Part shown: piece after piece, positions 50,001 through 61,969 of the stretch
Layout of the letters: each line of letters begins with the position of its first letter
How positions within the stretch are numbered: the stretch's first letter is position 1
Assembly: GCA_013399875.1 (NCBI GenBank)
Contig: VXAZ01005489.1
Span: forward strand, 62,001 to 126,000
DNA: 64,000 nt
Reading direction: 5' to 3'
Source of the DNA: Gymnorhina tibicen
Taxonomy: Eukaryota > Chordata > Aves > Passeriformes > Artamidae
Notes under the pieces: model-generated
The model's database searches: none
What the model was told of the DNA's origin: nothing
Seen by the model: only the letters and a program-made list of their open reading frames with translations
Program-made: the position numbers and the translations under genes

Positions 50001-52274
50001 GAATACGGTACATTAATGCCAAGAAACAACAGAGGATCAGAGTTATATATTTTTGTAAGTACAAGTGCCAATTGCAAAACTCAGTTCTTCAGAATGTCTG
50101 AATTCTACTAGACATTTTTCTGCCTACTGCTGTGGAGCACTGGACAATGTTTGCTGTCTTGCTAAGAACTGGGAAGGTGGGACAAAGAGAGAAAGTCAAG
50201 GTGAAGTTAGTTCTCGGTATCATTCCAAGGAGCAGGAAAAAGGTGGAAAGAGAGAAAGAACAATATGTATATTTCTCCTTTTGTACTAGAAACTGTGACC
50301 AAGCAAGTAGAGAGCAGACAGCAGCCAGCACATCAATCCATACACAATGCAAAACATACACACCTTAGTAATGCTCAGATTCTGTGATAATGTTAAATCA
50401 AGTGCTTAAAATATCACAGATATCACAATTAGGTGCCATGCAGCTCTAAGCAAGTTGGCTTTATGCATATAGGCATGACAACAGATTTTAATCACTTCCC
50501 CTCTTTGATGGCAGTTTTCCAACTGAAGTCTCAGACAAGCATACACAACCTGGTATTCTCCTGGCAAACTTCTTCTTGGCAGACACACTATTTGAGCAGA
50601 CAGCAGGTACATCACCAAGACTATCCCTGAACTTCTTCCATTATTCCACAAATCTGTATGTATTAGCAATTCCCAGTGAAATTTTACATATTTTCTTAAC
50701 AAACGTAATCCAGAATACTACCCCTCCTGTTCTTTTCAAATTACTGCTAAATCATTATAGAAAATCCAGCACAAGGCACATACCCTAAAATGGTAACTTT
50801 AAATTTGAATGGTTGAAATTTGACAACTCACAAACAATGAAAAATCTCAATGCAACTTGTGTATGTCTGCGGTACCGGAACCACCTCAAATGGTAGCTTT
50901 CAAATCAACTGTTCATATAGAATCAAAGCACTAAAAAAGAAGGAGGTCCATTTACTCATTTATTAATAAGCATCTTTTTAGTCATCATGACAAATGCAAA
51001 ATAAATCTCTTATCTCCTGAACAGAATGTATTTATAAAACTGGAGCTTTTATGAGTTTGAGAGACAACAGCAAAATATGAAAAATTACTTGTGGGAAGAG
51101 AAGTTGAATCATTTTTATGTGAAACTGGGAATTTTTAGTGAAAACCCTTACTTCACTGATCCTTTCCAATGTTTATTATAAATACTTCTTTTCAAATAAT
51201 TAATTTGACAATACACCATATTGCTGATTTGCACTAAAATGTTTTCATTCTAAAACCTTGTAACATTTTGAGGGCTTTGTTTTGCTTTTAAATGCTGTCT
51301 ATGAATCACTCCCTATCATACTTACGTTTCAATTCTTGGGCAACTAAACTGGCAGTTACTATGTAAAAGAGTTATACAAAACAGCAGATCAGCCTGTAAC
51401 AAACCATATTTTGGCAGAAAAGGTCACTATTAATTTATTACTTTAAAGTAACTTCTAATCCGTGTTAATTGTTCTGCAGTAAACGTTCCTGGGGAAGTTC
51501 TCATGTCTTTTCTCTGTTGACAGAATCCTGGAGTACTTTTAAAATAATGGCATATACATACCCGAGTTCCTCCTGACTATAGCTGCTCACACTACTTCCA
51601 CTCCAGTGGTATAGATGCATTCACATCTATCTCAGAATTGTTTTTCATTATTATTTTAACTGTGAGAGAATCTTACAAGACAGGTCTGTTGTGAGTTAGG
51701 TATTTGTAGTTCCTGGAACCAGCTTTCTTATGGCATCAGCCTGTCACCTAACAGATGTGCACCTAATGTGTATCTTCTATATGAACCTCATGTGACTGAG
51801 CCAGTGCTACAGCCTTCACAGAGCTGCACAGAAGCTGCTCCACTTGAGATGCCAAACTTGGGCCCTGCCACGTCATCTCCTCCCTTACTGCCCCTGTGTT
51901 CTGCATACTGAATTACACAAGCACACTGGCTACCCAGTATTCATGCATGTGTAAGAAAGTACTTCTTCTGACTACATGAATAAATTCTCAATATGTAAAT
52001 ACTTTCTTTTACATTTTTTAAACAAAACCTACAAGTAGGAGCATTTGAGGTGCTTGCACAGGTGTGTATACAGTTGTCTCAGCATTTCAGCAGAACCAGT
52101 AACTCACTGCAATGTCAGATTCTTCTCTCTCATTCACTCATCTTTACTTCCCCTACAGTGATTTTGTTTTTCTTTTTTGAAAAGTTGTTCTCACTTTAAG
52201 GCACAAAAACTGGAAAAGCAGAGAAGCATGTTCCAAAATTTTCTTTTTCTCCCATCCCCATAGACATGTTTTTC
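47046..52274. other. AT-rich sequence, nothing recognised
   Basis: No gene or named repeat was recognised between the two CR1 fragments. A 15-A run lies at 48939-48953, and a moderately GC-rich patch near 49.4-49.5 kb gave no convincing frame. Confidence 0.5.
48939..48953 (+). repeat. Poly-A run (15 A)
   Basis: A mononucleotide run. The sequence before it was checked for a processed-gene or LINE body and none was recognised. Confidence 0.85.
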
Positions 52275-52340
52275 CAAGAAAGGTTGGGCCAAATGATCCT
52301 TGAGGTCCCTTCCAACTTGGTATTCTATGATTCTATGATT
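52275..52340 (+). mobile_element. CR1 LINE 3' tail (short, truncated)
   Basis: The sequence reads AGGTTGGGCCAAATGATCCT, TGAGGTCCCTTCCAACTTGG, then TATTCTATGATTCTATGATT at 52321-52340. This is the highly typical CR1 3' end with the terminal 8-bp repeat. Only about 60 bases are present, so the copy is extremely 5' truncated, as often happens when CR1 reverse transcription stops early. It is the strongest single marker that the window is avian. Confidence 0.92.
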
Positions 52341-53380
52341 ATCTTTTTTCCTGCCTTCAGCTACATTTATGCCAAACCTGACTGTTTCTGCTGCACAGCA
52401 TGCATCTGCCTCTGCCTACAAACAGCCACAGACACGAACAGAATTATTCCTACTTAAACACTCTCTCTTCCCTCTGTCTCCTTCTCTGCCTCACTGCATG
52501 AGGTATTTCATAACCATTCCCTTTCATAACTTATGGACCCACCTATTTCCAACATTTCACTATGCAACTTCTTTTCTAAATAAATATCTTCTTCATTTCA
52601 GTGAAATGTGGCTCACCACCATTGCTAACAACCAATTAAATGGACAGATACCTCACCTTATCTACCTTAACCCTGCCCTACATCTTTTCCTCAAAATTAT
52701 TCAGAATGCTGCAGGTAAACTCATCTTTTTTCTACTATACCTCTACTGTATATATACCTTTCAATTTACTTTTTCTTTAGGAAAAAAATCTCAGCTCCTC
52801 CTCTGTATCAGGAAAACCTACATAACATTGCTCTCTCTCTCACTTGCCAAATGTGTATTTACATCCTTTGTCCTTTCAGAGTTTGCACAGTGACACAGGG
52901 GAGGCCACATGCAAATTTGTCGATGTATATCTACTGCTGTATTGCACCTATTTGAGTAAATTTATGAATGGGGAGTTTCATATTCCACCACCTTGCTACT
53001 GTAACTGTGTACTTCCCTCCTGGAAAATCTCTGCTCCTACCAGTGGAAGCAGACTCCCACCCATTTTCTAGTCCAAATTTGAACCAATTTTGTTGTGTGC
53101 AAGTTCGTCAAACATATCTGCTTTACAGTCAGTCAGGTTTCTTTCTCAGTCCTTTTCATTTGGATATGCTTCAGGCATGGAAGGGTCAGAATTTAAGGTC
53201 TGTTTTTGCTTTGATAACTCAAAAATAAGAGAAGGTTATTCTATTCCTTGTAGAACTCCTTGTATACATTTTATTCTGCTGATGATCCATAAGAGCCTTC
53301 ACACAACTCAGCTCACTCTTCTTTTCACAGCAATACTAGCTATTCCTTTGCCATATTCTTAAATTTTTGCCTGGCTTTTT
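52341..53380 (+). other. Pyrimidine-rich stretch with long open frame, no gene recognised
   Basis: The plus strand is rich in C and T. It carries a frame of 174 codons (52369-52893) followed by overlapping frames of 75-90 codons. Stops are rare here because TAA, TAG and TGA all need purines. The translation is rich in L, F, S, H and Y. It includes the phrase LKIIQNAAGKLIF, which resembles the QNAAARL motif near the end of L2/CR1-type reverse transcriptases, but flanking motifs do not continue the match. I do not call it a gene or a repeat. Confidence 0.4.
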
Positions 53381-54722
53381 TTCCCACTTATTTGTATTTG
53401 ATCTATAAATTCAAAAAACATTCAATGAGCTTTTATTTTTCTGAAGTACATCTAAATTGATGGTGCTAGAAAAATGATCTGTGGAAAACTAAAATAGTAA
53501 TAATAAGTTAAGCATATGATGATCTAGAGTTGTATAATATGCCCATTATCATACGATCTGTGCAATTTTGTCATAGCTTTTTAGCACCTGAAAAACTGAA
53601 TATAGGCCAAATGTTGAATCTCTATTTTGTGTGATGGAGAAGGGAGACAGATTTTATCTGCAATATGCTCAGGCTGACTTTCTAGCATTTTGGAAGTGAT
53701 TCTTTAACAACTGCTAGGGGAAAAAAAAGACATCTTGGATTAAAAAGCTAAAAATCATAAAGCTGAGAACATATTACTTAGATGAAGATTTATGTGCCCA
53801 AGAGATACCACTACCAATTTTCCTGATCCCTTTCTCTCCCCAAGGTCTGTGGCTAGGAAGAATTGGATTTTTGCCAGTTACGTAGAGTCAACAGGGCAAA
53901 TCTTAGTTCCATCATTTCCAAACATCAGGGTCAAGCCCAGCTTTCACTGTATTTTGCAGTGCACCTGAGCAATCCTTCAAGTGTGTAACTGAAATTTTAT
54001 TTGTTCAGGATGATGAGCATGGTCAGACCTTGCTCGTCCACCTCAGGCTAAACACACAGAGGGCTGAGTTGAGATTAGGTTCTCTTTTTACTTCCCCATT
54101 TAGTACCCCAGCAACCTTGAACTTGTAACAAGGTCAGGCACATGATGAAAGGGAAATGAAAAAATTGCCATGTGTGCTGCATCCTTCTCTGGAGGCTGAA
54201 AGTTTCACCTCTCTGATATGCTTAGTTGGCTCAGAGTAAAAGTTCTTGAGAGCAATCACAATCCTAGGTCTCATGTGGCAATCTGCAGAGCAAACAGGCC
54301 AGCCCACAGGCAGATTACTCACTGAGGTTTTCACAGGGGGATCAGGCAGCTTCCACTTGCTTACACCATGATCATACTTCTTAAATAAAATTATTACACA
54401 TTTGTAAACAGATATCCATAAATGAAAGTATAAACCTGATATGGAAAATCTGGCATTAACATTTTTTATCATATAAAAAAGTTTTACGTAATTTCTACAC
54501 AAATACTGTTCCAGCCTAATCCGTGGAGGAATCATTTGTGCCATCTGCACTCATCAGAGACTGTGCTGTGGACATAGTGGGGCAAATAAAAACAGTAACA
54601 GTGGTAAATGAAAATAATATGCGGGGATACAAACTTAGCAAACCAAGACTCTAAACCAGTAGGATTTCAGTGAGAAGTACTGGATTTTTCCAGACAGAAA
54701 TGTGTTTTTCTGATAAGAGTTG

Positions 54723-54746
54723 TAATTAATAAGGTAATTAATAAGG
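54723..54746 (+). repeat. Exact 12-bp tandem duplication
   Basis: TAATTAATAAGG is present twice with no mismatch. Confidence 0.85.
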
Positions 54747-57700
54747 TATTTTATTGTTGCAGTCTGGCTCAGGTGAAGAAAATGCTTTTTATAAACAAAA
54801 TTAAGGATTTTTAAAAAATACATAGAGGATGCTAACTAATGGGTAGCAATAACTCATTTTCATATTTTTTAATACATTAAAAGTGTGCATCAGTTGTACC
54901 AATTAATAGGTGGAATTACAAGAGAGTTTTGAATTTGAGCCAAGGCAGTATTGAAATAACTACATTTGATCTGCAAATGATCTACATCAGAATGATAGCT
55001 TTGAAAATAAATGTGGCTCATGCCAATGCTTCTTTTTTTGCATGGAAAGAGAGAGACATAAAATCCCTTATTTCTCTTAGCTCTATGCTTTGATATTTTA
55101 ACTAAGTAGTGTGGCAGACATATCTTAAAAGAAAAATTATTATTTTGTTTTTCAATTATTTCTGTGTAAAAACCCCGAATGAACTTCTTTATTTTCATTC
55201 TTTTGGTTCAGTTTCAAGACAATTGTTAAGCTCTCAACTTCCATGACCTACTAAACAGTGACATAGGTGGGTATGGCTGTTGCCAAGAGAAAATAGTCTG
55301 AATTCTTATTAATTTTTCCTATTTCTTTTCAGAAATACATAAAACCAGACTAGTTTAATGCAATGAGAACAGTGATTAAGTCTGATGGTAATGTGAACTA
55401 CGATCATTGTTTTTCAAACAGTAATGGATAACAAGAAGTTTCAGAATTTCCATTCATTAGGACTTCTAGAATATTAATTTTAATCTAAGAATAAGAGCAG
55501 ATAGGAGGCTTGAAACGAAACACTTGATTTTATTGAACATGATGAAAGTACAAGGTCTTTATTATGACAGATACAAACCCCATTAACCAAGTTTCCACAA
55601 AGAAAATAATAAAAACGCTTACTTATTTGGTACTCAGCTCTTAAACCCTGAATAAGGGAAGTACATATTGAGAGAGAGGTACTTAAAATGTTTCCATGGA
55701 TACAAGATGATGCCAATAAGGTCCATGTTCTTATCTGAAAGGGTGCCCCTGCAGAGACATAGAGCTTGGTGAGTGGTTGTTTACACAAGTAAATAAATAG
55801 GAACCTTGTTTATCTTACAAAGAGCTCCTGATCCACAATATTTGTCTCATTTGTTAGAAGGAACATTTTGCTCCTTCTAAATAGCATATTAGAGCAAAGT
55901 AGACACTATTGAAATTTTTCTTTAAAGCCGCTTGAGTTTATGGCATAGTTTTCAAGTAGAAAATGTAATATCTAGGTATGCTGCTGTCAATCCTGGCAAA
56001 CCTATGTTGGTGACTCTTTTTTTAACTCTGTGAGAAGACACACTGGTGCAAAATACACCTTTGTCTTTCAATTACCAGAAGCCATCTCCAGGAAGGAAAA
56101 AAAGGAAAATAAGAAAAGCAAGGGGCAGATCTAAATTATAAATACCTCTATTATGAATAAATTACAAATATCCAATAAGGACAAGCATAGCAAGTTCTGA
56201 TCACTTCTTTCAAAAGAGCCTTCCATTTTAAAAGTGGCTGGTTCCGAGATTACCACAGCATAAATGCTACAAACACATAATTTTGGAATTCAGACTCTCA
56301 ATTCTGTATGCTTTCTAATTTTGGGAATGAGATTAATACTTTCTACATGATACATTTTAGTTTTCTAATACTTCTTTGGACAAAAAAGCACAATGAGTTT
56401 ATGGAAGAGAAATACAATCAACTTTAACACTTAGCACAATTGAATAACCTGAATTGAAATTTCTGTGTGCTGTGTTCCCATTTTAAAAAATTTTCTTCCA
56501 TCCACAATTAATAGAACAAAACCTCATATTGTTCATAGATTCTTCTTGGAATAATGTAATTTTAACATCTGTTTAAAGGAGGAAACTTTTTTGCCATATA
56601 CAAGCCTCTTGGCCTTCCTTCTTCTTGAAGAAGCAATTCCTGGATACTGGATAAGACGACCGAGTAGATATTTTCCATTTGAACTTACAGGGTACTTTTG
56701 AAGGGGGATGGCAATGCTCTGTTCATTTGCCAGCACTGACAAAGGTCTGCTTGTCAGTGATACCTTTTACAGCTAAATTTACTCGGGAGTGACAGAAGCA
56801 GGTGCACCTTGGCCTGTCAGACACTTGTGCGCCCACATCACGCAGCCTACAGGTCAACATCCAAAGGAGAAAAAGCCTGGGTCTGCAGAGCAGAGGGTGA
56901 GTGAGGCAAACACAACCCAAACTGGGGGGCTTCTCTTCAAAGCCAGCTGGTCTGGCTTTATTCTACAGGAATTTTTTTACCTGCCAGTTTGATCAACAAA
57001 GCCCTCAGCAGGTGCTGACGAGTAACACTTCCTGGAGAAGCAGAAGAAGGGCACTGGTGAGTTTTAACAGAAAAAAAATTAAATAATTATTCTTATGTCT
57101 TTGGAATGTTCTGCTTGCCACAGTGATTCAGCTCCAGGCTCATGGTTACCTTCACAAAGTTTTCTTCAAGAGAAAGCAGATAAGCTTTGTAGCGTGCTTT
57201 GTATTTAACTTGATACAGTGCTTGATTTTAGCTTCTGTTGCCAAGAAAAGTTTCTTTAAACTGAGTGGATACTTATAGTCACTTTCTTTCAAACTGTTTC
57301 TATGATTCTGAATGGAAAGAACATAGAGGATTACATGCATGAACACCAGAAGCCAGACAGTGCTGGGTGAGGGTGTACTCTGTGCTCTCCATCTGCCTCC
57401 TTTAACATAAATGAGTTATCCTGGTAATTTCCAAATAAATCAGAAGGATTTGTTGTCTGTAGACTGCTCAGTAGTTGAAGTTTTAACAGTCATTCTGAGC
57501 CTTAGAAATTCCTTCTGAACATCAACTAAGTTTCCTTTGTAATAAATGAGTGAAATTAACACAGTTTACAAGATGATCAAAGGGTTATCACAGAAAACCA
57601 TTGTCTTATACTAATGTGAAAACGTAAATTGTAAACTACAGACTTCATGAGAGCACTGCTTGACATGGTGCTTTTTAAAGATATCATGAATTTATACACT

Positions 57701-57776
57701 TGCTTGTTTTAAACCCACAAATTATGCCTGTGTGTGTATTCTTTAATTTGCATAAGAACTGGGAAACTAGATGATG

Positions 57777-57801
57777 GGGAAAAAACCTTTTTTTTTTTCC
57801 C
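57777..57801. repeat. Inverted repeat of GGGAAAAAA / TTTTTTCCC
   Basis: GGG plus six A is followed by CC, eleven T and CCC, giving 9-bp complementary arms with a short T-rich loop. Confidence 0.7.
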
Positions 57802-58173
57802 TAGAAAAATAAGATTTCAATTAATGTGAAAATGTGATCACGTTAAAATAAATATTTTCAAGGGGAGAAAAGCATTTTTATTATTATTTCTATTTCAAGA
57901 ACTCATTCTTTTAACTGTGTTTCACAGTTTTCATTACAAATTGTTGTGTTAAATTGAAAACATTTATTTAAGTGAGTAAACAGAAAGAAAACTTAACTAT
58001 ATGAATCTTTTTCAGTAAACAGATTACATAGTCACAAGTCACTGCACAGCATAGAAGGCACTAATGGCGGAGAAAAAGGAATCGCATGTCAATATACTGT
58101 TGGATTTTTTCTGTAGTAGATCTTCCCCATATATCAAAATAAACTACATAGCAGCAATGGGTAGTCTAAAACT

Positions 58174-58272
58174 AGGCTGAATAATAATGCCGTTTTAAAC
58201 ATCTGTGATCTTTTTAGGCTGAATAATAATACATGAATAATAATGTTCTTTTAAACATCTATGATCTTTCAT
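58174..58272 (+). repeat. Tandem duplication of about 42 bp with an insertion in copy 2
   Basis: Copy 1 (58174-58215) and copy 2 (58216-58272) both start AGGCTGAATAATAAT and both contain TTTTAAACATCT followed by GATCTTT. Copy 2 has about 14 extra bases (ACATGAATAATAAT), which look like an inner re-duplication of GAATAATAAT. Confidence 0.85.
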
Positions 58273-59814
58273 TTTGTTTCTGTTAGGCTTCTTGGTGTGG
58301 GACCCACACAGTTGACAGGGATGTCCTACCTCAGCAGAGGTAAATCAGGCATAGTTGTCATCCATTTTCTGTTTTCAGAGACCGGAAAATGAAGAAGAGA
58401 TTATTTCTGTTTCTGGAATGTGCTATATAAAAATAATCACAGTTTTGTTTGCTGCAAAGATATCCTACTGTATGTGAGAATAAAAGGCCGATAGCATAAA
58501 ACATTACTATTCAAAGCATAAAGTAAACTTCTAAATATAAAAGATACATTTTAAGATCAAACATGAAACGTAGAACAAAACAAAATCCCAAAACTAGATC
58601 TGCCTTTAAAATGAGCAATGCCTGTAAAACTCTGCTGTTTCATGAATAACGTGTAATATATGGAAACCAAATCCCCTAAATAGTCATTAAAACCAAGCAC
58701 TGTTAAATACGAAGTCAGTAAATAGTAATGGCAGTTCCTGGAGCTAACTAGACTTTGTACATGCCACACGAAACAAGAAAAACATACAGCCTGTAGTTTA
58801 GAGCCTTTAGTTCTGTACACTCTAAGTTCATCAGCATTTTATTGTATTGATTTTAAAGGCTTAGAAACAGTAATTAATGTGACAAACTCCTGAATAATTT
58901 CATGAAATTTCAGGTAAGTTAGTCTGTGTTTCACTGCACTGAAAGAAAAGAGTATTTGGTGAAATGAAAGTTAAGATGCTTTCCTTTTATAGAAGAAGAT
59001 TGTTTAATGTTTCAAAAGGTGGAAATTATCACTAGATAATTTAGACCATTAAAATTGAATGAGTGCCCTTAATTTGTCTTTCTGGTTTCTTATTTTTGTC
59101 GTCAACATATTTCAGTACATTAAGTGAAATTCTGAAATATTTCTGTTATTAATGAACTACTGACAGATTAAGTAATAGGAAAACTTAATTTAATGCACTG
59201 AAACTTTATAACTATTTCAGTTAGAAGCAAAATCACCCCTAAAATGCCTGATACATTCTTTTATTTTTGTGCAAATTATTCCCTATTAACTAAGAGCTCT
59301 GAGGTCTGTTTTGTAAGCTATGACAACTTATTCTACAACTATCTTTTCATCATTTTTATTTTGAAAAGCTACAGTGTAGCTCAGCTTTCAACCACATGTT
59401 TGTCTTTTCCAATAAATCCAAGTTTTAGTGGCAGGAGGATATCTGTATTAGTTTTTCAATAGTGCATGTAAATAAAAATGGGATTTGACCACAAAGCTTT
59501 GGCAAAAATCTCAGTTTAGGAGATCCACAATCAGGATTGTGTTCTTCAAAACTTAATTCAAGTTTTTTCATATACTGTTATGTGGTATTTTAAAAACATC
59601 TCATGACTTTCTACTTTTACTTACTCTGGTGAAAACTGGACATTTTCCACCAAAGGCAATGAAGTTCCATATAAAAGATAAGAAGATGAGATGCATGATA
59701 AAAAATCAGAGGGGGAGTAGAATGAATAGCTGTAACTACCACTTTATACCATAGAATTTAAACATGAAATTTTTCTATTTTACATTTCTATTATAAAGTG
59801 TATGTGCATATAAA

Positions 59815-59840
59815 GTGTGTGTGTGTACAGATATATATAT
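59815..59840 (+). repeat. (GT)6 and (AT)5 microsatellites
   Basis: GT repeats at 59815-59826 are followed after four bases by AT repeats at 59831-59840. Confidence 0.8.
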
Positions 59841-60970
59841 GAATGAATATACACTTTAAATTTATAATTATTTTCCCCTTGGTACAGTAAGCAAAATCTT
59901 ATTCTAAAAAATGCATATAACTTTCTTCTTGGACTTTCATTAATTAATGTTTTTGTTCAGAAATTAATTGGTTATTGGTTTGAGACAGTCACCATGGAAA
60001 TCAAAGGATTACATTAGGAGTAGTGGAGAACTCTCCTCTTAGTCAGTCTGCTGGCAACGTAGGGAGCCACTTGGAGCCTTGCCTGAGGGCTTCATGCTCC
60101 TGAGCCGTCCTGGTGGCTGCAAATGGATAGCTTTGCAGCTGCTCCCCACCCCTGCACCCCACTGTGGCTCATTCCCAGGTGAAGATGCATTCACACACCA
60201 TTCTTCATGACTGCTTGGAGCCCTACCCTCCTATCCCATTTCAAATATGCTGTTGCACTCTACATTCACCATAAACTAGGTAATGAGGACAAGTCTCGAA
60301 GTATACCCCTTGTCACAGTGTATAGGTACACAAACTGTTAATGGGAGTTGTGTTCTCCAATGAAAGTACTGACAACTTATTGCATAGTCAGGTATGGGTT
60401 TGTTCCTTTGAAAGCAACTAAGCATTATGAGACAGGCTCTGAAGGCACCACTTAAGAAATCTTCAATAAAGACAAAAGCACAGTGCTTTCTATGCATAAC
60501 TCTAAAGACACTGGATTCTAAATCAAGTTCAATAAATACAGCTTACAAAGAATAAACATCTAGATTTAAGCTAACATACACAAGTTTACTGGAAGCACAT
60601 AAAATAACTGCAGAGGAAATAATTTAAAAAATAATAAAATAATAAAATTTATAAAACCTTATTACAGCCTTGTTCATAAATACAGCTATATAGCATTGCT
60701 AGTTCTATATAGGTACTTAGAAGTTGTACTTATAGCATATGAAGTTCAATCTAACGTTAATGTAGCTGATGCTCTGTATCCTGAAACACAGAATCATCTG
60801 TCAGGGCAAAAAAATTAAAACCTGAGTAGTATGACAACCAGTTGCTAAGGACTAATCCTGCAAAACAAACCTTTCTCTTTATGGGTCACTACATTTTATC
60901 TTCTGTTTTGGCTCTTTTTTTTAACAAAAAACTCTCCCCCAATAATTTTCATTTCTCTCTACTTTCTTTT

Positions 60971-60984
60971 ATTGCTATAGCAAT
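60971..60984. repeat. 14-bp perfect palindrome
   Basis: ATTGCTATAGCAAT is its own reverse complement, and a further AGCAAT follows it directly. Confidence 0.8.
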
Positions 60985-61947
60985 AGCAATACAGAAGTAT
61001 ACAAAATGGGTGCTTCCTATAGTTTTTGCTATAGATGCATGCAGCATTCATTCTTTGCCTTTACTTTTTAAAGTCCTATATAACTATATGCAAGTAGCCC
61101 TTTCCCTAGTATCAATCCATCTCCTGAATTTAAAATTATTGTAGAAAGAATGCTTGGTAATAACAAAATATCATTGTGTGCAATAATTATAGAATAACAT
61201 ATTAACACTGAGAAAAATAGAAGAGACTGTGAAACAATCTACCTGTATATCAGGAGATTGTTCCTACCCTTGTAAAAATACATCTGGCCATTTTATTATA
61301 TGTCCTTGCACTAAATCAATTCATTAGCCATTAAATACTCCACCTCAATCTCACTGAAATAAGATTTTGGTTTGTATTCTTCCACAGAAATACAAGGGAA
61401 CTGGCTCCCACTTAGGGCGAAACAGCACTTGGTTCCTTTGTTCCTGGGAGAAACCACTCTTTAAATAGCTTCCAAACTGCTAGGTTTAATCTGCAAAAGG
61501 GATGTGGAAACTCCTCACTGAAACTCAGTTTAATCCAAAAATTCTTAATCCATCTATCCCCACTAGCAACATTCCTCCTGAGTTATTTCTGCCCATATTT
61601 CTTTTGTCTTATCTTCCCCTGCATGAATATGTAGGCTACAAAAAGACCCTTCGGTCTCATTTAGGAGCTAGAAAATTTTCTAAACCCCTTCCAAACATGT
61701 ACCTGTCCCCCAGCTCTTGCCCCTTTAGCTGAGCAACAGCAAAGAAACCAATTCAGTCACATCCAGAGATAAAGAGGTTTTACAGCACAGACCTTCCAAC
61801 TGCTGTAGATTTAAAATGCAGAGAGATGCTGGTGCCACCATAAGATATTTATTTGTTACTGAGAGTTTAAAACTAAAAAGGCTAACAATACATTAGGTCA
61901 TTTCAAGAAGTTTCAATACATATTTGAATGAAGCTCATTGAATTTTT

Positions 61948-61969
61948 AAACAAACAAACAAACAAACAA
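61948..61969 (+). repeat. (AAAC)n microsatellite
   Basis: Five perfect AAAC units plus a partial one. Confidence 0.85.

Noticed and set aside
54134..54550. 138-codon open frame on the minus strand with KLPDPPVKT and a cysteine-containing segment
   Set aside because: It looked exon-like briefly, but no family match, no consistent splice sites and no conserved motif could be named.
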